DNA of 64,000 nt from Bacteroidales bacterium (GTDB lineage Bacteria; Bacteroidota; Bacteroidia; Bacteroidales; Lentimicrobiaceae). Location of the stretch: assembly GCA_016709025.1 (NCBI GenBank), contig JADJEQ010000039.1, forward strand, positions 26,166-90,165, read 5' to 3'. Position 1 is the first letter of the stretch; every line of letters starts with the position of its first letter. The notes beneath the pieces were generated by a model. It was not told the DNA's origin. It saw only the letters and a program-made list of their open reading frames with translations, and did no database searches. Positions 47,234 through 57,107 of the stretch are shown one piece after another. The translations under genes were made by a program, and so were the position numbers.

Positions 47234-50200
47234 ATGCCTTACGATGTTTTTATCAGCTATGCTTCAGAAGATATAGCTATAGCACAGGAATTAAATGATC
47301 GCCTTGTAAATGAAGGTTTCAAAGTATGGTTTGATAAAACCAGGCTGACACCGGGTTTCGATTGGTATAAAGAAATAGAACATGGCTGTGAAAACAGTCG
47401 GGTTGTACTTCCGGTTTTAACGCCTCACTGGAAAAATTCAGAATGGACGAAGTTTGAAACTTATGGGGCAGAAGCTGTATTTCCGATTTTATTTGAAGGG
47501 TTATGGTCAGATGTTTCTACTCCACCACTTGAAAGGTTTCAGGCAGAAATGGTCGATATGAACAAAAAAGAAGGAGCTGACTGGCCTCGTTTAATTTCTG
47601 ATATTCATAGGGTTATGGAATCTCAATTGCCTGAAAAGGCCAGTCACTTAACTCACATTCATTATCGCGCCAACCCATTTTTTACAGGAAGAGAAATCGA
47701 TTTAATTAAAATACATGAAGAACTTCATACAAAACCAATACCAGGGCTAACAACAGGCAGAGTTAGAGCAATTACAGCCATGGGAGGTGCAGGTAAAACT
47801 ACACTTGTCAGGGAGTATGTAGAGAAATTCTGGAGATGTTATTCTCAAATGTTGTGGGTAGATTGTCGAATTGGAATGGAGCGTGAATTTGCACATATTC
47901 ATGATATACTTTTCCCTGAAAGAAAAGATATCGGATTGAAGGATGATGATAAAGCAAACTCAGCGCTAAATGAATTAAACAGTGACATTTCGCGTTTACT
48001 TATTTTGGATAATGCTGATGGTCTGGAAGAAGCTGTTATCGATTGGGTTCCAACAACTGGTGCTTGCCATACTTTAATTACATCACGTTTTAGTTCTTTT
48101 GGAGCAGCTATTGAAACAATTCATCTTTTTTTATTAGATAAAAGTCATTCTGTAGAACTTCTAAAAAAAAGAACTAAGCGAGAAGTCAAAGGTGCAGAAT
48201 TAGTTTCTTGTGAGGCTTTAGTCGAGCAACTTGGGTATCTTCCTTTGGCCTTGGAACAGGCAGGAGCTTTTATCTTTCAACAGGGTGATTATTTTGGTTT
48301 TGGTGACTATTTATTGGAATATGAAAAATCAAAAAATGAGTTGCTTGATATTAAAGTTTTAGGATCAAATATGTATCCCGATTCGGTTATAACAACATGG
48401 AATTCAACAATTTCAAAATTATCGCCAACTGGTAGAGCAATTTTGCACCTCTTATCCTATCTTGCTCCTATTCCTATGTTAGTTGAGCATCTTATAAAAG
48501 TTACAGCTATCATTTGTGACCATGCAGAAAAATTTTATAGTAGCAGTTCATTAAAAGAGAATATTGGCAAAACCCTATGGCTCAGAAATGAACTCGCGAA
48601 ACTCAAAGCATATTCTATGATTGAATATGATGGTCACTCTTTTTCGATGCATCCATTACTTCAGGTTGTTGAACAAATCACTGACTCACCGGAACAAATT
48701 AATATAACATGGAATCAGGCAGCAGAGATCCTAATTGAGATTGCTCCACCTGCTTCATGGGCTGATGATTGCAGGTTACGTTGGTCATTAATAAATGATA
48801 AATTGTGGTCATCTATTCTGTCACATATTTCAAACCTCGAAAAAATTATCCTCCAAAGAGATCAAAACAAAAAGCAAATCATAATTGTACCAGATACATT
48901 TAAATACTTACAAATAAATGCTTTAGCTTCACAAAATCAGTTCTCAGATGCATTGGAAATTGGCACTAATTTAGAGGAGAATTTAAAATGGAAGGAAAAA
49001 AACAATGTGATATTTAATTTACAAGTTGAGGAAGCAATAGCTTATCTATTCAAACAAGGGAAAAAATATGAAAAATCATTAGAAGCTTTCACTAATCTAT
49101 CTTTGAAATGTATTGAAAATTATGGTGAAATGCATCGAATCACATTTCGGATTAGACACAATATTGCTTGTGAATTGGAAAGGCTTAAGCGGTCGGAAGA
49201 AGCTGAAAAAATCATGTTGGATGTTCTGGAAAAAAGAAAAAAGGAATTGGGCGAATTTGATTATGATACGATCACAAGTATTCATGATCATGGCTGGCTC
49301 CTGAATAATTCAGATACTCGCTGGAAAGAAGCAGAGCCCCTTTTCCAACTTGCTTTGGAACAATGGAAAAAAACTTTAGGCCTTGAAAATCCGGATACCC
49401 GAATAGCTTCTGAAAATCTTGTACGACTTTTACTAAAAAAAGGTGATTTTGCTCAAGCTGAAAAAATTCAAAGAGATCTTTTAGCTGGAACTGAAGCAAT
49501 TTTGGGTAAAGACCATATCGAATGTTATGGTCTTAAACACAACTTAGCACTATATATTCATAATAATGGTAGATTTGAAGAAGCATATCAAATTATCTTA
49601 GAAGTAGTTAATGGATATAGAATGTATCTTACTCCAGATCATCGGAATATGCTTACATCACTGCAAGACATGGGAACAGTATTAGGACATTTAAATCGGT
49701 ATGAAGAAGGGTTATCATATCTTTTAGAAGCATTAAGTGGTTATGAGAAAACCCAAAATCCTGATTCAGCTGATATACTTATGACTTTAGGTAATATTGC
49801 TTATCTCCTTGATAAAGCAGGACGTAAGGAAGAAGCAAAACCATATCATTTGAGGGTAATTCGAAGTAAAATTAAAAATAACAACCTTGATTCCAGTCAA
49901 TTAAGAGAAGTTGCAAGCGATTGTTATTCTATAGGTGATTATGATCTTGCCGAATCATTGCTTAAAAAAGTGCTTTTGGATGAATTCGAAATTTCAAGTA
50001 CCTATTGCAATTTAGCAAGAATATATTTAATGATGAACAAGATTGATGATGCCATAGAAAATATTCAAAAAGCTATGGAACACCGAATTCATGCAAAATC
50101 CTATGTTCTTGCTCGTATTATCTGGTTTAGTATTTTATTCAGGTATCTGAAAAAACCTTTTGGTGATAAATCTACTGTATCTCTGAAAACAGTTTTAATT

Positions 50201-50392
50201 GATGAAAATGCATTCAATCCTTGGAATATGCAACCGGTTTTAGACCACATCAGACCTCAGATCACAGAATACCAACACGCTTTCCTTTCAGCATTGGTTG
50301 ATGCAATGAGCAAGAAAGATAACCTTGAGAAGCTAAATGAATTCACTGAATGGAGAAATGCAAAACCGGATGAGATTGGATTATTAAATTAA
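47234..50392 (+). CDS. TIR - NB-ARC - TPR protein (STAND class)
   Basis: This 1052-residue protein has an N-terminal TIR domain (YDVFISYASEDIAIAQEL; Glu in WTKFETYG). A NOD-type NB-ARC ATPase follows from about residue 150, with the motifs FTGREIDL, AMGGAGKTTLVREYV (Walker A) and LLILDNADGLEEA (Walker B). Winged-helix-like text comes next, then a C-terminal half of TPR repeats, for example DYDTITSIHDHGWLLNN and EAYQIILEVVNGYRM. This architecture matches NLR-like immune sensors: TPR binds a trigger, NB-ARC oligomerises, TIR consumes NAD+. The gene is clearly more AT-rich than its neighbours, which suggests recent transfer. The start is 23 bases after the previous gene. Confidence 0.93.
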   Translation: MPYDVFISYASEDIAIAQELNDRLVNEGFKVWFDKTRLTPGFDWYKEIEHGCENSRVVLPVLTPHWKNSEWTKFETYGAEAVFPILFEGLWSDVSTPPLERFQAEMVDMNKKEGADWPRLISDIHRVMESQLPEKASHLTHIHYRANPFFTGREIDLIKIHEELHTKPIPGLTTGRVRAITAMGGAGKTTLVREYVEKFWRCYSQMLWVDCRIGMEREFAHIHDILFPERKDIGLKDDDKANSALNELNSDISRLLILDNADGLEEAVIDWVPTTGACHTLITSRFSSFGAAIETIHLFLLDKSHSVELLKKRTKREVKGAELVSCEALVEQLGYLPLALEQAGAFIFQQGDYFGFGDYLLEYEKSKNELLDIKVLGSNMYPDSVITTWNSTISKLSPTGRAILHLLSYLAPIPMLVEHLIKVTAIICDHAEKFYSSSSLKENIGKTLWLRNELAKLKAYSMIEYDGHSFSMHPLLQVVEQITDSPEQINITWNQAAEILIEIAPPASWADDCRLRWSLINDKLWSSILSHISNLEKIILQRDQNKKQIIIVPDTFKYLQINALASQNQFSDALEIGTNLEENLKWKEKNNVIFNLQVEEAIAYLFKQGKKYEKSLEAFTNLSLKCIENYGEMHRITFRIRHNIACELERLKRSEEAEKIMLDVLEKRKKELGEFDYDTITSIHDHGWLLNNSDTRWKEAEPLFQLALEQWKKTLGLENPDTRIASENLVRLLLKKGDFAQAEKIQRDLLAGTEAILGKDHIECYGLKHNLALYIHNNGRFEEAYQIILEVVNGYRMYLTPDHRNMLTSLQDMGTVLGHLNRYEEGLSYLLEALSGYEKTQNPDSADILMTLGNIAYLLDKAGRKEEAKPYHLRVIRSKIKNNNLDSSQLREVASDCYSIGDYDLAESLLKKVLLDEFEISSTYCNLARIYLMMNKIDDAIENIQKAMEHRIHAKSYVLARIIWFSILFRYLKKPFGDKSTVSLKTVLIDENAFNPWNMQPVLDHIRPQITEYQHAFLSALVDAMSKKDNLEKLNEFTEWRNAKPDEIGLLN

Positions 50393-50405
50393 AAAACATA
50401 AACTC

Positions 50406-50545
50406 ATGCTCTACGGCCTATTCATCAGCTACTCCAGCTTTGACAATGTCTACAACCGGATTACCGAACTGAAAAACCAGAATGAAAGCGATTATCCGGA
50501 GTTCGCCAAAGAAAAACTAAACTACGGCGGGTTTAAAACCAGCTT
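50406..50545 (+). pseudogene. 5' fragment of a FISYS-type gene
   Basis: Starting at ATG 50406 the frame reads MLYGLFISYSSFDNVYNRIT and continues coding-like to about GGFKTSF (50545). There it meets the 3' end of the opposite-strand DUF4143 gene, and the further residues of the frame are antisense to that gene. It is likely the beginning of another TIR-like or related gene cut off by insertion of the DUF4143 gene. Confidence 0.5.
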
Positions 50546-51752
50546 TCACCCCATCCACTTCCACCCCGGGATCAACCGGATGGTTTTTCCTTCTTTAACA
50601 ATCTTATCCTCCTGATCAAAAGTGATGATGGTTCCTTCCACTTAGGTTCAGTTGGTTCATGGCTTCAAGGAGTCCTTCGGTCTCCCGTTTTTCGTTTTGT
50701 TGTTCCAGTTGCCATGAAACCTGAATCGCGGAAAATACCTTCTTATCGTTCCTGCAAATAAAATCACATTCTCTTTTACCCTTGAAATACCAGATTTCAT
50801 ACCCCAATCTCCTGAGTTGCAGATAAACGGTATTCTCCAGCAATCTTCCTCTGTCGGGTGAACCGGAAACAGAAGAGAAATTTACCAGTCCCTGATCGAT
50901 GGCATATACTTTACGGGGATTTCTTGCCTGTACTTTTAATGAAGTATCATATCTTGGGACAAGAAACAGCAGATAAGCATCTGTCAGGTAATTCAGAAAA
51001 TCCATCACAGAAGATGCTGAACCAATCTCAAATGTATTTTTTAGGTTATTGAATGAAACCTCTTTACCGGTATTGCTAAGCAGATACTGAACAATCCTTC
51101 GGTAAACATCCTGATTCCGAAGATTATACCGCGAAAATATATCCCTGATAAGAATATCAGAGACCAGTGTGGAAAGCATTTCCTTTTTACCCAAACTAAG
51201 ATATCCTGGAAATCCGCCCTCAGTCAGATAAGACAAAAAAGAATCTGATCCGGGCATCAGGTTAAGGTAGGCAAGAAATTCACCGTACGAAAAAGGAAAA
51301 ACTTCATAGTCAAGATGTCGTCCTGTGAGTTTAGTACCCAGTTCCATGCTCAACAGGTTTGCATTCGAACCGGTAATTACAACGGTTTTTTTCCGGTCAA
51401 CTGCATCTCTTACAAACCGTTCCCATCCTGGAACATTCTGTATTTCGTCAAAAAACAAAACAGGCTTACTGCCCGGCAACTCAGAAAAAAGTTCTTCGAG
51501 AACCAGAAAATCATTCAGTTCGAATCCTGCCGTACGGCTATCCTCGAAATTAAAATAGTTCATCGATCCATGGTGCCGCATCAACTGTTTCAGCAGGGTG
51601 CTTTTCCCCGACCGGCGCACGCCTGTCAGCAGGTAAGCAAAAGGAGGCAGTGATGAAAATTTACCGAGTTGTTCACGGGGTATTTCCTTTTCTTCCGGAA
51701 CAAGCCATTCCTGTTGCGAGAGCAGAATTGATTTTAAAACCTCTTTGAGCAT
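50546..51752 (-). CDS. AAA+ ATPase with DUF4143 domain, C-terminal frameshift
   Basis: This belongs to the AAA_14/DUF4143 family of unknown role, common as stand-alone genes in Bacteroidota and often on mobile islands. The Walker A is LTGVRRSGKSTLL, Walker B PVLFFDEIQNVPGWE, and the family motif GSNANLLSMELGTKLTGR is present. The C-terminal DUF4143 half has the usual EIWYFKGKRECDFIC segment of a degenerate nuclease. The frame as given ends early; one fewer base near 50639-50645 restores SEGTIITFDQEDKIVKEGKT and a stop at 50546-50548. A perfect inverted repeat lies just upstream of the start. Confidence 0.9.
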
Positions 51753-51756
51753 TTTT

Positions 51757-51798
51757 CTTACTTTTGCAAAGTATATTATCTTACGTTACAAAAGTAAG
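51757..51798. promoter_or_regulatory. Perfect inverted repeat upstream of the DUF4143 gene
   Basis: CTTACTTTTG (51757-51766) and CAAAAGTAAG (51789-51798) are a perfect 10-base inverted repeat with 22 bases between. It begins 5 bases from the start codon and overlaps the promoter area, so it may be an operator for autoregulation or a recognition site used by the gene's own product. Confidence 0.5.
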
Positions 51799-51922
51799 TT
51801 ATTTTATTTTATAAAAGCAAATAATTTACCTGCGTGATAAATAAGTCTCGCCAATGTTGAGCGAATTTTACGAAGAAACTTAACCAGTCCTACCTTCAAC
51901 TTACCCAAATGGCCGATTCTAT

Positions 51923-52696
51923 TCAATTAATAAGCATCCCCTGCACCCCCACCCCCGCCATAAACCCCGCGATATCAATTATAAACAATACCCACCGCTC
52001 GCGGCAATGCATCCGGCCGGTGTGCCGGAAATAAAGCCATAAGATTCCAATCATGATTAACATCTGGAATATGGTAAAAAAGCCTGGAAGGCTGATAGGG
52101 TCCATTAATCTCCGCCCTGAGGGGTATTTTGATCCTTCTGTGGTCAGATCGGTGGTGACAACATAGGGCCACCGATCAGAGAATATCGGCTGGTACCGGG
52201 AATAAACATACGACTGAAGGCTTTGGATCCTGACATAACAGTCAAGCGAAAAGAAGTTCCATTCGCGGTCTTCAGGGGAATAAATCCGCCGGATACGGGT
52301 TTGTTTGGCGAGCCGGCCTATCTTTATGCAATTGTTTTTCACCCGGATATTCTCATCGTTGATCAGCAGCCACTCGTTTCCCAGGTTAAATATGCATTTG
52401 TGATAAATCCAGCCGTAAATGCGCACATGAATTCTGCCTGAATCAATGCTGAACGGCCTTTGAACGTAAACCACCCCGCCCGACGGATAAAGTTTGCCAA
52501 CCGCCCGGTGATTGGTGTCATAAAGAATGGCGGTATCCACGGTAAAAACAGGAATACTGTTCCGGGTATCAACCAGTGCTACCGGTGCATGGTAATCCCC
52601 TTTCCCATATGCTATTAATAAAACAATTGAAGCCCCCGTCAGAAAAAACAGGATAAACTCAACAACTCCTCTTCTGATGGTTGTTTGTTTTATCAT
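51923..52696 (-). CDS. Membrane protein of unknown function, last gene of a long operon
   Basis: This 257-residue protein has a helix near each end: FILFFLTGASIVLLIAYG near the N-terminus and GFFTIFQMLIMIGILWLYF plus WVLFIIDIAGFMAGVGVQG at the C-terminus. The middle part is exported, beta-like and rich in Tyr, Arg and Ile. No family was recognised. Its ATG overlaps the stop of the metallophosphoesterase gene by four bases (ATGA), so translation is coupled. Confidence 0.65.
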   Translation of the reverse strand: MIKQTTIRRGVVEFILFFLTGASIVLLIAYGKGDYHAPVALVDTRNSIPVFTVDTAILYDTNHRAVGKLYPSGGVVYVQRPFSIDSGRIHVRIYGWIYHKCIFNLGNEWLLINDENIRVKNNCIKIGRLAKQTRIRRIYSPEDREWNFFSLDCYVRIQSLQSYVYSRYQPIFSDRWPYVVTTDLTTEGSKYPSGRRLMDPISLPGFFTIFQMLIMIGILWLYFRHTGRMHCRERWVLFIIDIAGFMAGVGVQGMLIN

Positions 52697-53390
52697 TCTA
52701 TTTCGAGTTTATAAAAACTACCATCACCATATTCCACACAATCGCAGATGGTTACCGATGTACCGGGATCGTTGTGATAGGGCCGGTATTGCCTGATGGT
52801 TTCCACACGCGTATGTCCGATTATTTGATGATACCCCCTCAGCGGTTTGGTAATGATCAAAGACTTGTCGAGCCAGAGGGGACCCCCGATATTTTTCGAG
52901 CTGCCCATGCGCTGAGGACCAATCTCGAAAATGGGCGGATAGCCTTCGAGATAAAGGCGTTCGAGGGTGAAGGCCAGGTCAGGATCGGATTCAACAATCC
53001 TTGATTTTATCTTATGGTCATAAAAGCCTTGGTGAATTCCGGCATGGGTCCACAGGTAATTCCGGTACTGACAGGCTATCTGAAACGGTCCTGCATTTGT
53101 TGTCAGCAATTCGCATACTTCATCCGCCATCCCCGGCCGGTAACCCGATGCACGACTGGCCGGGAAAAGATAACTGGTTTCATGGTTTCCGATCAGTAAC
53201 CTGACTTTTGAGGATGGCTTTTCTTAAAACCGATGATATCATGAAAGTTGTTGAGTATGGTCGTACTATCCACCCATAAGGAATCCACATAATCGCCCAG
53301 AAAGACGATCAGGTCATAGTCATCCGGATGTATATTTTTCCAGGTACGGCGGCCATGCAGATCACCGATGGTTATTGTTTTCATTTTCAA
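52693..53390 (-). CDS. Calcineurin-like metallophosphoesterase, frameshifted
   Basis: The protein has the metallophosphoesterase motifs in order: IGDLHGR, FLGDYVDSL, then after the frameshift LLIGNHET, LWTHAGIH and IIGHTRVET. The frame is lost at a run of four T on the + strand (53219-53222); one more base restores IIGFKKKPSSKVRLLIGNHE. Total about 233 residues. It resembles serine/threonine or diadenosine tetraphosphate-type phosphatases of the family, but the substrate is not decided. Next to an HD hydrolase it could act on nucleotide signals or on phosphoproteins. Confidence 0.88.
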
Positions 53391-53497
53391 GTCAGGATTT
53401 CAGTTCTAAATTACAATACAATGGTTTGTTAGGTTCTTGCGTCACGGCCACTATTCCCCCTATAAACACATCAAAACTTTGAACCAACGATTAATTA

Positions 53498-54080
53498 TTA
53501 CAGGAAATCTGCTTTTAAACCGGTAACTTTTCCGGAATTCTTTCTCACTGCCATTCGCCGCCGCTTATTTACCAGATCCTTCAGCTCAATCACCAGATCG
53601 GCATTGACCTTTTCAGCCATCGGGATCACATACTGCTCTGTCTGAGCGAGGTATTCCGATATCTTCTGGTCAGAATGGGTATCGCGGTGGAGGTCAGTCA
53701 GATTGCTGATGCGGTCCGCACATTTCAGTAGCAGTGCTTTCTTTGAACCTGAAGAAGCACCCTTTCAGGTATTGTTGTTTCGTTTCCTCCTTTTGCCTGG
53801 TGACTTCAAGAACCAGCTCAACCACCTGCCGGCTTTCATGATCAATCCACCGGATTTCGTCAACCTGGGTTTCGGGCAGGTCTTCGAGCAGATCGTGAAG
53901 CAGGGCGGCCTTCAGCAGAACGGAGTCGTCAAAGAACTTGTAGTCCAGCAGGATTCCGAGGGTGGCAAACGCATGCCGGAACTGGTTACCTCCTACCCTG
54001 CGGCTTACGCCGATCAGTGCGGTTGCTTTGAGAATATAGGGTGCAAGCACCAGGTTGGTCAATTTTTCTGTGTCATTCAT
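53498..54080 (-). CDS. HD-domain hydrolase of the SpoT/MESH1 type, frameshifted
   Basis: The first part has the His of RHAFAT (residue 36) and the HD pair in LLHDLLEDLPET (residues 61-62), as in SpoT hydrolase domains that remove pyrophosphate from (p)ppGpp. Near 53761-53766 the frame shifts by one base; beyond it the sequence KKALLLKCADRISNLTDL gives the last metal ligand Asp, and the chain ends at 53498. Total about 194 residues, a stand-alone small alarmone hydrolase-like protein. Another nucleotide substrate is possible. Confidence 0.82.
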
Positions 54081-54127
54081 GGCTTTTCTTTTCCAATTAT
54101 AAAAATGTTGCTAATTAACCGGTTAAT

Positions 54128-54810
54128 CTATTCATCAGCCGTTTCACTGACCATTTGAGGCATTGTAAACTCCGGTGAACCGGCATTCGATCCATCGGGA
54201 AATTCAATTTTAAACAGGTAATCGCCTTCTTCAAAAACGAAAACCAGTTTTCCATCAAGGTTCTCCCAACTGAAACTATTGCGGTAACGCCCGAGGTTTC
54301 CGGTAGTGATATATTGCAGATCAGGCCATCTCAGTATATCCACCGTTGCCTGCCGGAAACTGACAAGGAACAGGAACTTGCCGTTAAGCGTAAAATCCAG
54401 GGTTCCGCACTCAGAAGGAGAATAGTCAGGGTTATTCAGCAGGCATTTGCCTGAGGAATATCCCAGGCCTGAAAGGATATTTTCATCGCTTAAAATCACC
54501 AGCTTTTTACCATCCGGATGCATGGCCAGATCCTTTACTTTTCCGAAAAATGTGAAGTCATTCCCGTCCAGGGCAAATTCCCGGGTTTTAGCACCCGTTT
54601 TCACATTCCAGACATGCACGAGTGAATCATAAACGACCCTGAAGTTGCTGTCACACTGAATTTCACAACAGAATCCGGGAAGCTGTCTTCAGAAGTTGAG
54701 GATTCGGGATTCCCGGCAGGTTTATTCATGGTTGACCGCAGCATCATGAATGCGGCAATCAGAAATAACAGGCCGGTTCCAATAAGAATCTTTGTTTTGA
54801 AATTTCTCAC
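54128..54810 (-). CDS. Membrane-anchored propeller-like protein, frameshifted
   Basis: A single N-terminal membrane helix (KILIGTGLLFLIAAFMML) is followed, after a one-base frame change near 54660, by WD40/beta-propeller-like text: VHVWNVKTGAKTREFALDGN, KVKDLAMHPDGKKLVIL and GKFLFLVSFRQATVDIL. It looks like a short propeller anchored to the membrane, about 227 residues, perhaps truncated compared with a full propeller. It shares the propeller theme with the WD40 gene at 58036-59314. Confidence 0.65.
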
Positions 54811-54895
54811 TGGTTATTGGTTAACTCATATTATTTAAACAGATTTGACATATAACAAGTTAAACCTCGCCAATCAGTATTATTCTACCAGGTTT

Positions 54896-57107
54896 CTATT
54901 TTACAAAGTCCGGCAGCAGGTCCATAAAGCTATCGGGGCTTTGTCCCAGGATCTGCGCGGTTTCATCCGGAAAATTAAACCCATCGGGGTCGATCGATCT
55001 TACCAGTATCGCTTCCGCATCTGATTGATCCGTTCAGCCGGGAAATGGGATAAGGGAAGTATATGAAGTCTGACATTGTAAGCGGAGGCCAGCGCTTTAA
55101 CCCGGATAGCCGGAACATAACCATCGGGTGCCATCACCACCAGGTTGCTGGCTGCATAAGGAATGGCTGCAAGGATCAGTGTGGTTTGCCAGTCATTCTC
55201 ACCAAGTTCAACCTGGTGGTTTTTCCGGTAAAATGCCTGAAATGCACTAAAGCCCAAACTTCCAATCACTGGGCAACTCTTAAAATTACCGTTCTCAACC
55301 CATCTGGCGCCGGTAACCGCATTCAGACAGGGATCGCCAAAAAGCGTAATCCCATGCAGGAGATCAATGGATTCGGGGTGAAACGGACCTTTGTCAGGAA
55401 CAGGCATCCGGCAACCATAACTGATACTGGAGATAAAATTGCGGCCATTCGCTGACACAACCTGTTTGAATTTCCTGATCGGCAACATGCTCCCCGATAT
55501 TGGTCCCGGCCATCAGCAGATACCACTCCGAATCAGCCGGAACACCCTGTTCTGTGAAAATAACAACGGCTGCCGGTATATGGTCTTTCTGCGACTCAGC
55601 AGTTTTATGTGACCGTTTCAGCATTTTCACCTGAAACACCTTTCCGCCCCTGATCATCGACCGCATGGTCGCTTTTACATCAATTCCATCGTAAAGGCTG
55701 CCTTCGAAGGGAACTGTCGTTTTATCGTTTGCATCATTGAATTCGGTTTTGCCAGCCTGGTAGGCCGTTCCAAAAAGCAAAGCTTCGCATGGCGGCCAAA
55801 CCCAGGTGTTATAGCACGAAGGCTGACGACCGGTCACGGGCGAATTCGGCCATTGCCACCCGCCCTGGCCGTTTCCTCCTCCGGTTGGAATGCTCAGCAG
55901 ATAGGTTCCTGTTTTAACATAATACCTGAATGTATAGTCAAATACCTGGGGTGATGGCTCAAGCACATCCACCAGCATTCCTTCAATCCGGTATTGATTC
56001 GTCTCCCCGTGGGAAGAAGATGGAACGACAAGAGGAAAGTGAGGATATTCCCAGGTTGAAGCCCATTCGGGTTTTAAATCCATCATAAGATCAACGAGAA
56101 TATCCGAAAACTGCTTAGGCATCAGGGCTTTTGCACAAACCTGCAAGGTCTGGAATCCAGGCGCCATTTCGCGGCCGACCAGGCAGTATTTCTGCACAAA
56201 AGCCTCCAGTTCCGCCAGGGAAGGAATCGCCTCCTGCTTTATTCCATATTTTGCTTCCTGCAGCGAATTCTTTGTAAACCTGGCATAGGCGGCTTCAAGA
56301 ATCTCCCGTCCGGCCTGTGCCACATCAGGAATCGTAATTCCTTCATTCCCCGGACTGCCGCATCTTTGCCGGCTTTGATCCCAGGCAGGACCCAGAGAAG
56401 GCAGCTTGTCCATAAACCGGAGTGCCAGCAAGGGATGCACCACCACACGTTTAAAGAACCTGGTATTCCTTGTTTGCGGGACTGGTTCAAGCACCGGGGT
56501 CTGTTCATCGCCGATAAGTTGCTTTAACCGTTTCCAATGCGCAAGACCACAGGTGAACACAACAGTCCGATAAACAGAAAGCAGGTGTTTCAGCCTTCCG
56601 GCCATATGCACTTCTCTTCTGCCATCGGCTAACGGTTCACGAAGACGGTCGGCTGCATCCTCATTGGAAATGATGTACCTGTTAAACGACAACCCGGCCT
56701 TGCCGGCATCTTCAATCAATTGAGCCTCAGCACTATTTTGGTAATAACAGGAGGTGTCGACACCAAAAACCGGAATATTCAATTCTATCCCACAACGGAT
56801 CGCTTCAATAATCGAATCGGTTACCGAAAGGCAAAGCATTTCAGCTTCCCTCATTCCCGTCATTGGCCGTATTAAAATCGGCAATTCCGAGCATGGTGGG
56901 GAATGCCCAAGCCGGATTACTGGCAGTCAACTCCCTGATCCATTGCATGGCTTCAGCCAGGACTTCAGGCTCAAGTTCAACTGCAATGGCATCAGGCCTG
57001 TTCAGTTTGTCGTTGCACACCCGATTTACCTCGGCAGCAAAGCCATCCTGAAATGCCGCAGGAACTGCGATCAGCCTGCTTTTCCTGTATTTTATCTCAA
57101 TACCCAT
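54896..57107 (-). CDS. Large unknown protein with TraB/EreA-like N-terminus, three frameshifts
   Basis: Four pieces join by single-base changes near 56853-56855, 55471-55476 and about 55030 into one protein of about 735 residues. The N-terminal part resembles the TraB/ChaN/EreA fold: PDAIAVELEPEVLAEAMQW, PVFGVDTSCYY and TVVFTCGLAHWKRLK. The rest is unknown, with a conserved-looking ALASAYNVRLHILPLSHFP near the end. The start codon overlaps the last 16 bases of the MoxR gene, so the two are translationally linked. In MoxR-containing conflict systems a large partner of this kind is expected; I cannot place it in a named family. Confidence 0.6.
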
